A DNA stretch of 6,273 bases from Bacteroidaceae bacterium (GCA_900768625.1 CAAGDO010000201.1:1-6273), one strand, 5' to 3'; positions 1-6,147 are shown, counted from the stretch's first letter. Program-made: numbers and translations. The notes: generated from the letters alone by a model not told the origin.

Positions 1-478
1 TCTTGTCGGAAAGGCGTTTGCCCGTTTTCTCGTCGGCAAGAATCATGTCGACACGGAATGGGGCATCATATTCCTTCTTGCGGCCGCGTGATTCCCCATT
101 TCCGAACGTCACAAAGTTCATGAAGCAAATGGTGATGACGGGTGTCAGATGATAGTCCCATTCCCCCACCGACCCTTGGTTGCTGATGGCTCGGGAGGTA
201 TAGAAAACGGCACGGTCGATGAAGTAGGTTTGTGGACGATTCTGCATTTCCACAATAATCTTTTCCCCATCGTCGGTCGTACAGAAGAGGTCGAACACGA
301 CGTTGCGGTCATCGTTCGTTTCCGGAATCTGTTCTGTATTGCAGAAGTTCAGATTGGTGATCCGCATTTTCCCTGCAAAAAGTCCGTTGAGGAAGTCAAT
401 GAGCAGATCCTTCGATATGTCTCGCCCAAAGATGTGCTTGAAGCCCCAATCGGTGAAGGGGTTGATGAATTTTGCCAT
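1..478 (-). CDS. Rpn family (PD-(D/E)XK nuclease / putative transposase) protein, N-terminal 159 codons, cut by window edge
   Basis: Reading the minus strand from the ATG at 478 gives 159 codons without a stop, leaving the window at base 1. The protein begins MAKFINPFTDWGFKHIFG, the typical opening of the Rpn / PD-(D/E)XK nuclease family transposase group that is abundant in Bacteroidales. The nuclease core fits: Asp63 in the VVFDLF strand, then Glu77 and Gln79 in the VEMQN strand, matching the D...ExQ signature of this superfamily, followed by the hydrophobic strand PVITICFMNF at about 113-122. Family knowledge: Rpn proteins are DNA endonucleases that promote RecA-independent recombination; many copies are annotated as transposases without proven mobility. 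The rest of the protein (usually around 300 residues in total) is outside the window. No Shine-Dalgarno sequence precedes the start, as is normal in Bacteroidetes. The upstream palindromic element supplies a candidate promoter. Family assignment is secure; activity and mobility are not shown here. Confidence 0.88.
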   Translation of the reverse strand, partial: MAKFINPFTDWGFKHIFGRDISKDLLIDFLNGLFAGKMRITNLNFCNTEQIPETNDDRNVVFDLFCTTDDGEKIIVEMQNRPQTYFIDRAVFYTSRAISNQGSVGEWDYHLTPVITICFMNFVTFGNGESRGRKKEYDAPFRVDMILADEKTGKRLSDK

Positions 479-556
479 GGTCGTAGAGTTTTTATCTGTT
501 AGTTGTGTAAACTGCGAACAGGACGCCACGTGTGTTTATGCGCCATGTTTTGAACC

Positions 557-653
557 GCAGCCTATCTTATGCAAAGATAGTGCAAACCGAATGCAAAGAT
601 GCAAGCTTGCTTGCAAGCTTTGCTGAGGTGCAGCCTATCTTATGCAAAGATAG
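557..653. repeat. Palindromic intergenic repeat element flanked by two identical 24-bp copies
   Basis: Two identical 24-base copies lie at 557-580 and 630-653. Each contains the imperfect palindrome CTATCTT-ATGCA-AAGATAG (7-bp arms, 5-base loop). Between them, arms GCAAAG (593-598) and CTTTGC (618-623) enclose a further palindrome GCAAGC-TT-GCTTGC (601-614), so the whole block could fold as nested hairpins. The layout resembles a dispersed intergenic element I recall from Bacteroides and Prevotella genomes, usually found just upstream of genes, but I cannot verify copy number from one window. Each 24-mer also contains, on the minus strand, TATCTTTG, which matches the Bacteroidetes -7 consensus TAnnTTTG. 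The element may therefore serve as a portable promoter for the Rpn gene. Confidence 0.7.
572..579 (-). promoter_or_regulatory. Second TAnnTTTG motif, nearer the Rpn start
   Basis: The other 24-bp repeat copy carries the same minus-strand TATCTTTG about 94 bases before the Rpn start codon. No TTTG-like -33 element lies at the expected 19-21 base spacing, so this is weaker than the motif at 645-652, although its leader length would be more usual. Confidence 0.3.
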
Positions 654-676
654 GGATTTCCATGCAATTGCGCAAC
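645..676 (-). promoter_or_regulatory. Candidate Bacteroidetes-type promoter upstream of the Rpn gene
   Basis: On the minus strand a GTTG (673-676) is followed after exactly 20 bases by TATCTTTG (645-652). The known Bacteroides consensus is TTTG at -33, a spacer of 19-21 bases, then TAnnTTTG at -7; here the -7 is a full match and the -33 matches three of four bases. Transcription would read through the rest of the palindromic element and a leader of roughly 160 bases before the Rpn start codon at 478. The call rests on motif and spacing only. Confidence 0.5.
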
Positions 677-797
677 GGCTTATAATTGAAAAGGATGGAA
701 ACTCTTGGGAATGAGGGTGAAAGGGACGTATCCATCTCATATACTCAAGTTTTGGAGATGCAGATGCATCCAACAAGTTTTACCGGACAGCCATCAT

Positions 798-867
798 AAA
801 AAAAAACTACACGAGAATACCACGCTGCCCTTCCGGGAGAAAAGGAACGTGAGTATTCTCGTGTAGT
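798..867 (-). terminator. Strong intrinsic terminator closing the lipoprotein array
   Basis: A perfect 15-bp inverted repeat pairs 853-867 with 806-820 (minus-strand arms ACTACACGAGAATAC and GTATTCTCGTGTAGT). The last arm runs straight into a tract of nine T residues (798-806 on the complement). The loop is long, 32 bases, and could form a small inner CCTT/AAGG pairing. The T tract exists only on the minus-strand side, so it terminates minus-strand transcription. It begins 28 bases after the stop codon of lipoprotein gene A and marks the end of the transcription unit. Confidence 0.9.
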
Positions 868-895
868 GTCAAAGGAATGGGGGGGCGAAAAGGGC

Positions 896-2146
896 TTATT
901 TCGTCACTTCATGGATGCCCGTCGGGACACGGATGATTTCGACATTGTCACTGCAACGGTAGAACGCATCAGTGGCGATGTTCTGTACGGTCTCGGGGAT
1001 GTAGACACGCTTGAGGTTGGGGCAAGACTCGACGGCATACGACTCGATGGTCTTGGTGCCTTCAGAGAAGTGGAGCTCTTCGAGCTTTTCGAGGTCGGTG
1101 ATGGTGTTCTTTTCCACCGTCTTGAGGGCCTTGAGCGTGAGCTTGCGAGTAGAAACGGGCACATAGTAGGGAGCGCAGATCTTCGACACCTTGCCCTGAT
1201 AGACGGCACCACCGAAAGTGGACAGCTTCGTGTTCTTCGGGTCAACGAAGATTTCCTCCACGTTGGGCATGTAGCGGTTCATCTCCGTGGGATACTCGCC
1301 GAAGGTCTCGATGTTGCGGCCGATATAGATCTGAGTCACATTCTTGGGCAGTGGAGCAGAGATGCAGAAGCAAGTCAGACGGAAACCACCCAGGGAGAAG
1401 GGCACCACAAAGTAGGAGTTGGGACAGCTCTTCACCTTGTCCACATTGAAATGGCCATAGCGATAGTTACCGTCGAGTTCGTCGTTGCTGTAGAGCGTGA
1501 GGTCGGCAGCGTAGGGCACGAGCTTCTTATAGTACGACGTGTAGTCGGTCATCTTGAACTGCATGTAGTTGGTGGGGTCGCTCACGTACCACACAGAGTC
1601 GGCATAGACATAGTCCCAGGCGTGACCACCCAGAGGAACGAGGTCGCCGTTGGAATTGAAGGCGGGAATGCCCTGCGTGTGGCACATCGTGCGGAGCAGG
1701 TTGGCATAGCCCTGACATACGCAGCGCTTGTAGGTGAACACATCGTAGGGATCGAGGTAGGCCTGGCCGTCGTTGGCATAGGTCATTTCCTTGTAGATCC
1801 AATCGAAGATGTTTCTGTACGTCTGATACTGCGAAGTCGAGTCGGCGAGGTTCTCGTCGACGAAGGTCTTGATTTCGTCGTACTGCTCCGGCGTGATGAC
1901 CAACTGGCCGAGGGTCGTGGCCTGCTTGGGGTCCATCTTGCTGATGAGGTCACCAAAGCCTCTGGCCTCAGAGGTCGAGTTGGCACGGGGCGAACCGTCA
2001 GGCTGGGCGAAGAGTTCGGGATTGTAGGCGGCGGCGTTGTCTTTCAAGCCGGGCGTGGTGGGCTGGACGTCACTGATATCTGTCAGGTCAGTGGAGCAAC
2101 CAGCGAGCAGCAAAGCTGCGGGAAGGAGGTAATGAAAAAGCTTCAT
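896..2146 (-). CDS. Lipoprotein A: transglutaminase-like domain plus BspA-like LRR (third copy in transcription order)
   Basis: The 416-residue protein starts with a lipoprotein signal peptide (MKLFHYLLPAALLLAGC), lipobox LAGC with Cys17 as the lipidated residue, so it should be membrane anchored and possibly surface exposed. A low-complexity linker (about 20-62) leads to a transglutaminase-like fold at about 110-195. Cys144 in RCVCQGYANLLR, His175 in GGHAWDY and Asp190 in WYVSDPTN form the expected Cys-His-Asp triad. Residues about 260-408 are BspA-type leucine-rich repeats (VTQIYIGRNIETFG, NVEEIFVDPKN, LKRVYIPETVQNIATDAF). Family knowledge: this fold includes transglutaminases and cysteine peptidases, and such LRRs mediate binding in BspA-like surface proteins; the substrate here is unknown. 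Its N-terminal half resembles copy B and its C-terminal half copy C. The start is fixed by the signal peptide; there is no Shine-Dalgarno sequence. The terminator follows 28 bases after the stop. Confidence 0.9.
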   Translation of the reverse strand: MKLFHYLLPAALLLAGCSTDLTDISDVQPTTPGLKDNAAAYNPELFAQPDGSPRANSTSEARGFGDLISKMDPKQATTLGQLVITPEQYDEIKTFVDENLADSTSQYQTYRNIFDWIYKEMTYANDGQAYLDPYDVFTYKRCVCQGYANLLRTMCHTQGIPAFNSNGDLVPLGGHAWDYVYADSVWYVSDPTNYMQFKMTDYTSYYKKLVPYAADLTLYSNDELDGNYRYGHFNVDKVKSCPNSYFVVPFSLGGFRLTCFCISAPLPKNVTQIYIGRNIETFGEYPTEMNRYMPNVEEIFVDPKNTKLSTFGGAVYQGKVSKICAPYYVPVSTRKLTLKALKTVEKNTITDLEKLEELHFSEGTKTIESYAVESCPNLKRVYIPETVQNIATDAFYRCSDNVEIIRVPTGIHEVTK

Positions 2147-2183
2147 AAAGCGGTTATAGATTGTTTTTTGAAGGCAGAAAGAG
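2147..2183 (-). repeat. Duplicated 37-bp leader in front of lipoprotein gene A
   Basis: The 37 bases just upstream of the A start match those upstream of B (3457-3493) with one mismatch (position 2160 against 3470). The duplicated unit therefore includes the leader as well as the gene. On the other side, 22 bases (2184-2205) with no counterpart in the B-C junction separate it from the stop codon of B. It contains an A-rich stretch but no TAnnTTTG motif and no Shine-Dalgarno sequence. Confidence 0.8.
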
Positions 2184-2205
2184 ACAAGTACAGGGAGGAC
2201 GAACC

Positions 2206-3456
2206 TTATTTCGTCACTTCATGAATGCCTGTCGGGACGCGGATGATTTCGATGTCATCACCGCAACCAGAGAAGGCATCAGGGGAGACAGTCTCCACAC
2301 TTTCGGGAATGAAGACACGCTTGAGGTTGGGGCAAGACTTGACTGCAGAACCCTCAATGACCTTCGTTCCTTCCGAGAAATGGACTTCCTCCAGTTTGTC
2401 GAGATAAGAGATTGTTCCCTTCTCCACTTTCTTGATTGCCTTCAGCGTGATCTTGCGAGCGCCTGCAGGCACGAAATAGGGAACGCTGATCTTCGACACC
2501 TTACCCTTATAGACGGCGCCACCGAAAGTGGACAGCTTCGAGTTCTTCGGGTCGATGAAGATTTCCTCCACATTGGGCATGTAACGATTCATCTCATTGG
2601 GATATTCACCAAAGGTCTCGATGTTTCGGCCAACGTAGATCTGGGTCACGTTTTCAGGCATCGGGGAAGAAATCTGGAAACTCGTCAGACGGAAGCCACC
2701 CAAAGAGAAAGGAACCACAAAGTAAGAGTTTGGACAACGCTTCACTTTGTCAAGGTTGAAATGGCTGCTTTTATAGTTACCTTCGATTTCATCTGTGCTG
2801 TAGAGCGTGAGATCGGCAAAGATAGGCACCAGCTTCTTGCTATAGGACGTATAGTCGGCCATCTTGAACTGCATGTAGTTGGTGGGGTCGCTCACGTACC
2901 ACACAGAGTCGGCATAGACATAGTCCCAGGCGTGACCACCCAGAGGCACGAGGTCTCCGTTGGTATTGAAGGCGGGAATCCCTTGCGTATGGCACATGGT
3001 GCGGAGCAGGTTGGCATATCCCTGACAGACACAACGCTTGTAGGTGAACACATCGTAGGGATCGAGGTAGGAATCACCATCGTTGGCGTAGGTCATATTC
3101 CTGTAGATCCAGTCGAAGATGTTGTGGTAGGTCTTATACTGCGAGGTCGAGTCGGCGAGGTTGTCATCGACGAAGGACTTGATCTCGTCGTACTGCTCCG
3201 GCGTGATGACCAGCTGGCCGAGGGTCATGGCCTGTTTGATATCTATCTTGCTCAGGAGGTCACCAAAGCCTCTGGCCTCAGAGGTCGAGTTGGCACGGGG
3301 CGAACCGTCAGGCTGGGCGAAGAGTTCGGGATTGTAGGCAGCGGCGTTGTCTTTCACGCCGGGCACGGTGGGCTGGACGTCACTGGAATCGGTCAGATCA
3401 GTGGAGCAACCGGCGAGCAGCAAAGCGGCGGGAAGAAGGTAATGAAAAAGCTTCAT
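2206..3456 (-). CDS. Lipoprotein B: transglutaminase-like domain plus BspA-like LRR (middle copy)
   Basis: 416 residues, the same architecture and numbering as copy A: lipobox LAGC with Cys17, linker to about 62, transglutaminase-like core with Cys144, His175 and Asp190 all present, then LRR segments to about 408. Relative to its sisters it is the most divergent in the C-terminal half: FQISSPMPENV where the others read FCISAPLP, KKVEKGTISYLDKLEEVHF, and SPDAFSGCGDD near the end. In the N-terminal half it is close to A (about 26 differences in the first 234 residues by eye). The linker tract QPTVPGVKDNAAAY is shared with A and not with C. The gene starts 38 bases after the stop of C and is probably co-transcribed with it. 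Catalysis is plausible because the triad is intact; the substrate is unknown. Confidence 0.9.
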   Translation of the reverse strand: MKLFHYLLPAALLLAGCSTDLTDSSDVQPTVPGVKDNAAAYNPELFAQPDGSPRANSTSEARGFGDLLSKIDIKQAMTLGQLVITPEQYDEIKSFVDDNLADSTSQYKTYHNIFDWIYRNMTYANDGDSYLDPYDVFTYKRCVCQGYANLLRTMCHTQGIPAFNTNGDLVPLGGHAWDYVYADSVWYVSDPTNYMQFKMADYTSYSKKLVPIFADLTLYSTDEIEGNYKSSHFNLDKVKRCPNSYFVVPFSLGGFRLTSFQISSPMPENVTQIYVGRNIETFGEYPNEMNRYMPNVEEIFIDPKNSKLSTFGGAVYKGKVSKISVPYFVPAGARKITLKAIKKVEKGTISYLDKLEEVHFSEGTKVIEGSAVKSCPNLKRVFIPESVETVSPDAFSGCGDDIEIIRVPTGIHEVTK

Positions 3457-3493
3457 AAAGCGGTTATAGGTTGTTTTTTGAAGGCAGAAAGAG
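3457..3493 (-). repeat. Duplicated 37-bp leader in front of lipoprotein gene B
   Basis: This is the partner of 2147-2183, differing at one base. It fills the whole gap between C and B and abuts the C stop codon directly. Such a short spacer leaves no room for a separate promoter and supports co-transcription of B with C. Confidence 0.8.
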
Positions 3494-4747
3494 TTATTTC
3501 GTCACTTCATGGATGCCGGTCGGGACACGGATGAATTCGATATCCTCTCCGCAACGATAGAAAGCATCGCTGGCGATGGTCTCCACGGTTTCGGGAAGGA
3601 AGACACGCTTGAGGTTGGGGCAGGACTCGACGGCATAGGACTCGATGGTCTTCGTGCCTTCCGAGAAATGGAGTTCCTCGAGCTTGGCGAGATCGGTGAG
3701 GGTGTTCTTTTCCACCGTCTTGAGGGCCTTGAGCGTAAGCTTGCGGGCGACTGCGGGCACATAATAGGGAGCGGAGATCTTGGATGCCTTGCCCTGATAG
3801 ACGGCACCACCGAAAGTGGACAGCTTCGGATTCTTCGGGTCGACAAAGATTTCCTCCACGTTGGTCATATAGCGGTTGATGTCGCTGGGATAATCACCGA
3901 AAGTCTCGATGTTTCGACCGATGTAGATCTGGGTCACATTCTCAGGCAGCGGAGCGGAGATGCAGAAGCAGGTCAGGCGGAAGCCCCCCAGAGAGAAGGG
4001 CACCACGAGATAGGAATTGGGACAGCTCTTCACCTTGTCGACATTGAAATGGCCATACTTGAAGTTACCGTCGATTTCGTCGCTGCTATAGAGCATGAGG
4101 TCGGCGGTGTAGGGCACAAGGCGCTTGCTGTAGGAGGAATAGTCGGCCATCTTATACTGCGCGTTATTGGTGGGGTCGCTCACGTACCACACGGAATCGG
4201 CACAGACGTAGTCCCAGGCGTGGCCGCCCAGAGGCACCAGTTCACCGTTGGCATTGAAGGCGGGAATGCCCTGCGTGTGGCACATCGTGCGGAGCAGGTT
4301 GGCATAGCCCTGACATACGCAACGCTTGTTGACGAACACATCGTAGGGATTGAGGTAAGCCACACCGTCATAGGCCGGAACCAGATTCTTGTGGATCCAT
4401 TCGAAGATGTTGCGGTAGGTCTGATACTGCGAAGTCGTGTCGGCGAGGTTCTCGTCGACGAAGGTCTTGATTTCGTCGTACTGCTCCGGCGTGATGACCA
4501 GCTGACCCATGGTCATGGCCCGCTGGATGTCGATGTGGGCCAGCAAATCGCCAAATCCTTTGGCATTGGAGGTCGCGTTGGCGCGGGGCGAGCCGTCGGG
4601 CTGGGCGAAGAGTTCGGGATTGAAGGCGGCGGCAGAATCGCCTTTCACGCCGGGGGCGGCGGCCGGAACGTCACTGACGTCGGTCAGTTCCGTGGAGCAG
4701 CCTGCGAGGAGCAAGGCGGCAGGAAGAAGATAATGAAAGAACTTCAT
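3494..4747 (-). CDS. Lipoprotein C: transglutaminase-like domain plus BspA-like LRR (first copy)
   Basis: 417 residues from the ATG at 4747. The reading frame stays open upstream to an ATG at 4990, but that extension overlaps recX and would bury the signal peptide, so MKFFHYLLPAALLLAGC is the true N-terminus (lipidated Cys17). One extra residue in the linker (GVKGDSAAAF) shifts the triad to Cys145, His176 and Asp191. The segment just before the catalytic Cys (HKNLVPAYDGVAYLNPYDVFVNK) and the one just after the Asp (NNAQYKMADYSSYSKR) differ from A and B, whereas the core RCVCQGYANLLRTMCHTQGIPAF is identical in all three. LRR repeats fill the C-terminal third. It lies 58 bp after recX with no terminator between them, so it may be read from the upstream unit. 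It lacks the 37-bp leader that precedes A and B, which suggests it is the outgroup copy from which the A/B pair arose or diverged. Confidence 0.9.
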   Translation of the reverse strand: MKFFHYLLPAALLLAGCSTELTDVSDVPAAAPGVKGDSAAAFNPELFAQPDGSPRANATSNAKGFGDLLAHIDIQRAMTMGQLVITPEQYDEIKTFVDENLADTTSQYQTYRNIFEWIHKNLVPAYDGVAYLNPYDVFVNKRCVCQGYANLLRTMCHTQGIPAFNANGELVPLGGHAWDYVCADSVWYVSDPTNNAQYKMADYSSYSKRLVPYTADLMLYSSDEIDGNFKYGHFNVDKVKSCPNSYLVVPFSLGGFRLTCFCISAPLPENVTQIYIGRNIETFGDYPSDINRYMTNVEEIFVDPKNPKLSTFGGAVYQGKASKISAPYYVPAVARKLTLKALKTVEKNTLTDLAKLEELHFSEGTKTIESYAVESCPNLKRVFLPETVETIASDAFYRCGEDIEFIRVPTGIHEVTK

Positions 4748-4805
4748 TTTAAAATAAGGTTGTCGTGATTTCCAGGAAAGAGGGAGGGAGAAGACTGGCA
4801 CGGAG

Positions 4806-5261
4806 TCAGTCGTCGAGGCTGAGGGCGGCAAAGACCAGTTGCGGTTCATAGCCCCGGCTGAGGGCCGAGCGGGCCACCTTCTGCTTGAGGGCATAGTCGG
4901 AATCTGCCTTGGTCGAGCGGCGCTTGGCGGCGATGAAGTCGAGCAGGGCCAGGCGATAATCGTCCTCAACGATGGTTTCGGCCAGGGCATCTTCTATGCA
5001 TGAGGCATCGACCCCTTTGAGGCGCAAGGCCTGACGGATCTTGATGCGGCCCCAATGGTCGAAGCGGAATTTATCGGAGACGAAGGCGCGGGCATAGCGG
5101 GCATCGTCGATATACTTTTCGCGTTCCAGACGGTCGAGAAGCTGTTCCACCACATCGGGGTCAGCCCCTTTGGCCGCCATCTTCGTGCCCATTTCGGCAC
5201 GGCAGTATTCCTTTTGGGCGCAACGCGAAGTGGCCCAGAGGTAGATCTTTTCGGGTTCCAT
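4806..5261 (-). CDS. recX: Regulatory protein RecX
   Basis: 151 residues from the ATG at 5261. RecX binds RecA filaments in the cytoplasm and modulates, usually inhibits, RecA recombinase and coprotease activity. The tandem three-helix repeats are visible: the first includes ATSRCAQKEYCRAEMGTKMAAKGA (about 10-33), followed by VVEQLLDRLEREKYIDDARYARAFVSDKFRFDHWGRIKIRQALRLKGV (about 37-84), whose YIDDARYA and WGxxKIRQALRxKG patterns are family hallmarks. A third repeat (about 100-150) ends near LSRGYEPQLVFAAL. Length is normal for RecX. The frame is open upstream to 5639, but that part overlaps the glycosyltransferase gene and has no RecX character, so the start at MEPEKIYLW was chosen. It lies 47 bp after the glycosyltransferase stop and 58 bp before lipoprotein C, in the same orientation. 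No recA is in the window. Confidence 0.92.
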   Translation of the reverse strand: MEPEKIYLWATSRCAQKEYCRAEMGTKMAAKGADPDVVEQLLDRLEREKYIDDARYARAFVSDKFRFDHWGRIKIRQALRLKGVDASCIEDALAETIVEDDYRLALLDFIAAKRRSTKADSDYALKQKVARSALSRGYEPQLVFAALSLDD

Positions 5262-5285
5262 GGATACGGCGGCAAATCTTGAATT

Positions 5286-5300
5286 TCTGAAAAGTTCAGA
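5286..5300. repeat. Small perfect hairpin between the glycosyltransferase gene and recX
   Basis: TCTGAA-AAG-TTCAGA forms a 6-bp perfect inverted repeat with a 3-base loop inside the 47-bp spacer. No T tract follows it on the minus strand, so it is not a typical terminator. It could be an mRNA processing or stability element, or chance. Confidence 0.35.
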
Positions 5301-5308
5301 CGAAATCT

Positions 5309-6094
5309 TTATTTCTTCGTGAAATTGCGCACCACGAACCAGGCGTGATGGCTGAGGGTCGACATCAGTCCATAGTGGCGCACCATGATGCTGAATCGTT
5401 CGCGGAGCGAAGCCTTGTGGTTTTTCGTGGTGAGTCCTTCGGCCAGATAGTCGGCCACGACGCAGTGGGCATTGCAGAGCGAATAATGGTGGCGGGCCGC
5501 ATCGCGCATGATGCGGATGCACCAGTCGAAATCGGCTGAGAAGCGATAGCGCAGGTCGTAGTGGAGACGACGGGCCATGTCGGTACGGGCGAAGAAGGCC
5601 TGATGACAGACCAGCATGCCGCTCTTGAACGAGCGCCACGTGAGATGTTCGGGCGGCGCGAGGCGACGGTGGCGGAGGAAACGTCCTTCATCGTCGACGA
5701 GGTCGGTGTCGCCATAAATGACGGCAGGACGACGGGCCTTGTCAGTTCCTGCACACTTGGCGATATGCTCAAGCGTATGGGCATCGTGAAGGCGGTCGCC
5801 CGCATTGAGGAAGAGGATATAGTGGCCCGTGGCCATGTCGATGGCCTTGTTCATGGCATCATAGAGACCTTCATCGGGTTCGCTGACGCATTGGATTTCA
5901 TGACGAACGGCAGCCACGCTGTTTCGTTCCTGATAGTGGTGTACGTGTTCGAGGGTATTGTCCTGTGAATTGCCGTCGACAATCAGGTGTTCCACGTAGG
6001 GGTAGGTTTGCTCCTCCACGCTGTGGATGGTGCGGGAGATGAGGTCACCCGCGTTGTACGTGACTGTTACGACGGTGATTTTTAGCGGAGGCAT
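5309..6094 (-). CDS. Family 2 (GT-A fold) glycosyltransferase
   Basis: 261 residues. The N-terminal KITVVTVTYNAGDLISRTIHSVEEQTYPYVEHLIVDGNSQDNT (5-47) is the nucleotide-sugar binding half of a GT2 enzyme, with Asp40 in IVDGNSQDNT. SEPDEGLYDAMNKAI (71-85) and FLNAGD (95-100) follow; NAGD stands where the metal-binding DxD is usually placed, a frequent variant in WcaA-like enzymes whose motif block SEPDxGxYDAMNKGI is well conserved. The acceptor side includes HQAFFAR (163-169) and SADFDW (185-190). No membrane segment is apparent, so it is probably a cytosolic or peripheral enzyme transferring a sugar during synthesis of a surface polysaccharide or lipopolysaccharide. The donor and acceptor cannot be read from sequence. 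The gene is a lone transferase in this window rather than part of a visible polysaccharide cluster, and recX follows after 47 bp. A TAnnTTTG motif lies about 54 bases upstream of its start. Confidence 0.9.
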   Translation of the reverse strand: MPPLKITVVTVTYNAGDLISRTIHSVEEQTYPYVEHLIVDGNSQDNTLEHVHHYQERNSVAAVRHEIQCVSEPDEGLYDAMNKAIDMATGHYILFLNAGDRLHDAHTLEHIAKCAGTDKARRPAVIYGDTDLVDDEGRFLRHRRLAPPEHLTWRSFKSGMLVCHQAFFARTDMARRLHYDLRYRFSADFDWCIRIMRDAARHHYSLCNAHCVVADYLAEGLTTKNHKASLRERFSIMVRHYGLMSTLSHHAWFVVRNFTKK

Positions 6095-6147
6095 TTCTTG
6101 GGGGTTTGTTGGATAAAGGGGAGGTTAAAAAGGTTTAAGTAGGTGTT

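Larger units (their letters stand above)
479..895. other. 417-bp intergenic region between lipoprotein gene A and the Rpn gene
   Basis: I see no convincing gene here; the short open frames on both strands have no recognisable protein and overlap palindromes. Going leftwards, 868-895 is the short 3' flank of lipoprotein gene A, 798-867 is an intrinsic terminator, and 654-797 holds nothing I can name except a promoter -33-like site at 673-676 and small palindromes (for example GATGCA-GA-TGCATC within about 756-769). Then 557-653 is a palindromic repeat element with promoter-like motifs, and 479-556 is a plain leader in front of the Rpn start codon. Confidence 0.7.
896..4747 (-). repeat. Tandem array of three paralogous lipoprotein genes
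   Basis: Three genes of 417, 416 and 416 codons lie head to tail in one orientation, separated by only 37 and 59 bp. They are alignable over their whole length at both protein and DNA level, apart from one codon extra near residue 36 in the first-transcribed gene C. The last four residues EVTK, the signal peptides and the catalytic core are practically identical. Long identical DNA stretches, such as most of 1561-1640 against 2871-2950, show recent duplication or ongoing homogenisation. The terminator lies only after the third gene. Confidence 0.92.

Noticed and set aside
557..653. CRISPR array suggested by the two identical 24-base repeats.
   Set aside because: There are only two copies, the intervening 49 bases are themselves palindromic and related in sequence to the repeat, and no cas gene is near.
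149..714. Plus-strand open frames at 149-502, 303-626 and 532-714, and a minus-strand one at 567-776.
   Set aside because: The first two are largely antisense to the Rpn gene; the others run through palindromic repeat sequence with no protein-like features.
720..775. A hairpin from CATCTC and GAGATG plus the palindrome GATGCA-GA-TGCATC.
   Set aside because: The arms are only 6 bp, there is no T tract, and no gene is placed to use it; it may be chance.
866..4768. Three long plus-strand open frames (866-2224, 2161-3534, 3509-4768), one antisense to each lipoprotein gene.
   Set aside because: They mirror the lipoprotein genes exactly, their translations have no signal peptide or domain, and they recur in each copy because the sense genes are homologous. 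They are codon-bias shadows.
4748..4805. A promoter or terminator between recX and lipoprotein C.
   Set aside because: Only an AT-rich TTATTTTAAA directly at the start codon and a weak 4-bp CCAG/CTGG pairing are present; neither fits a promoter consensus or a terminator.
4748..4990. An N-terminal extension of lipoprotein C to the ATG at 4990.
   Set aside because: It would overlap recX by about 185 bp and place 81 unrelated residues before a clear lipoprotein signal peptide that matches A and B.
5262..5308. A separate recX promoter, from AAGATTTG on the minus strand.
   Set aside because: It misses the TA of TAnnTTTG by one base and has no clear TTTG at the right distance.
5262..5639. An upstream start for recX at 5639.
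   Set aside because: The extra residues overlap the glycosyltransferase gene in another frame and show no RecX similarity; the 151-residue form has the normal family length.
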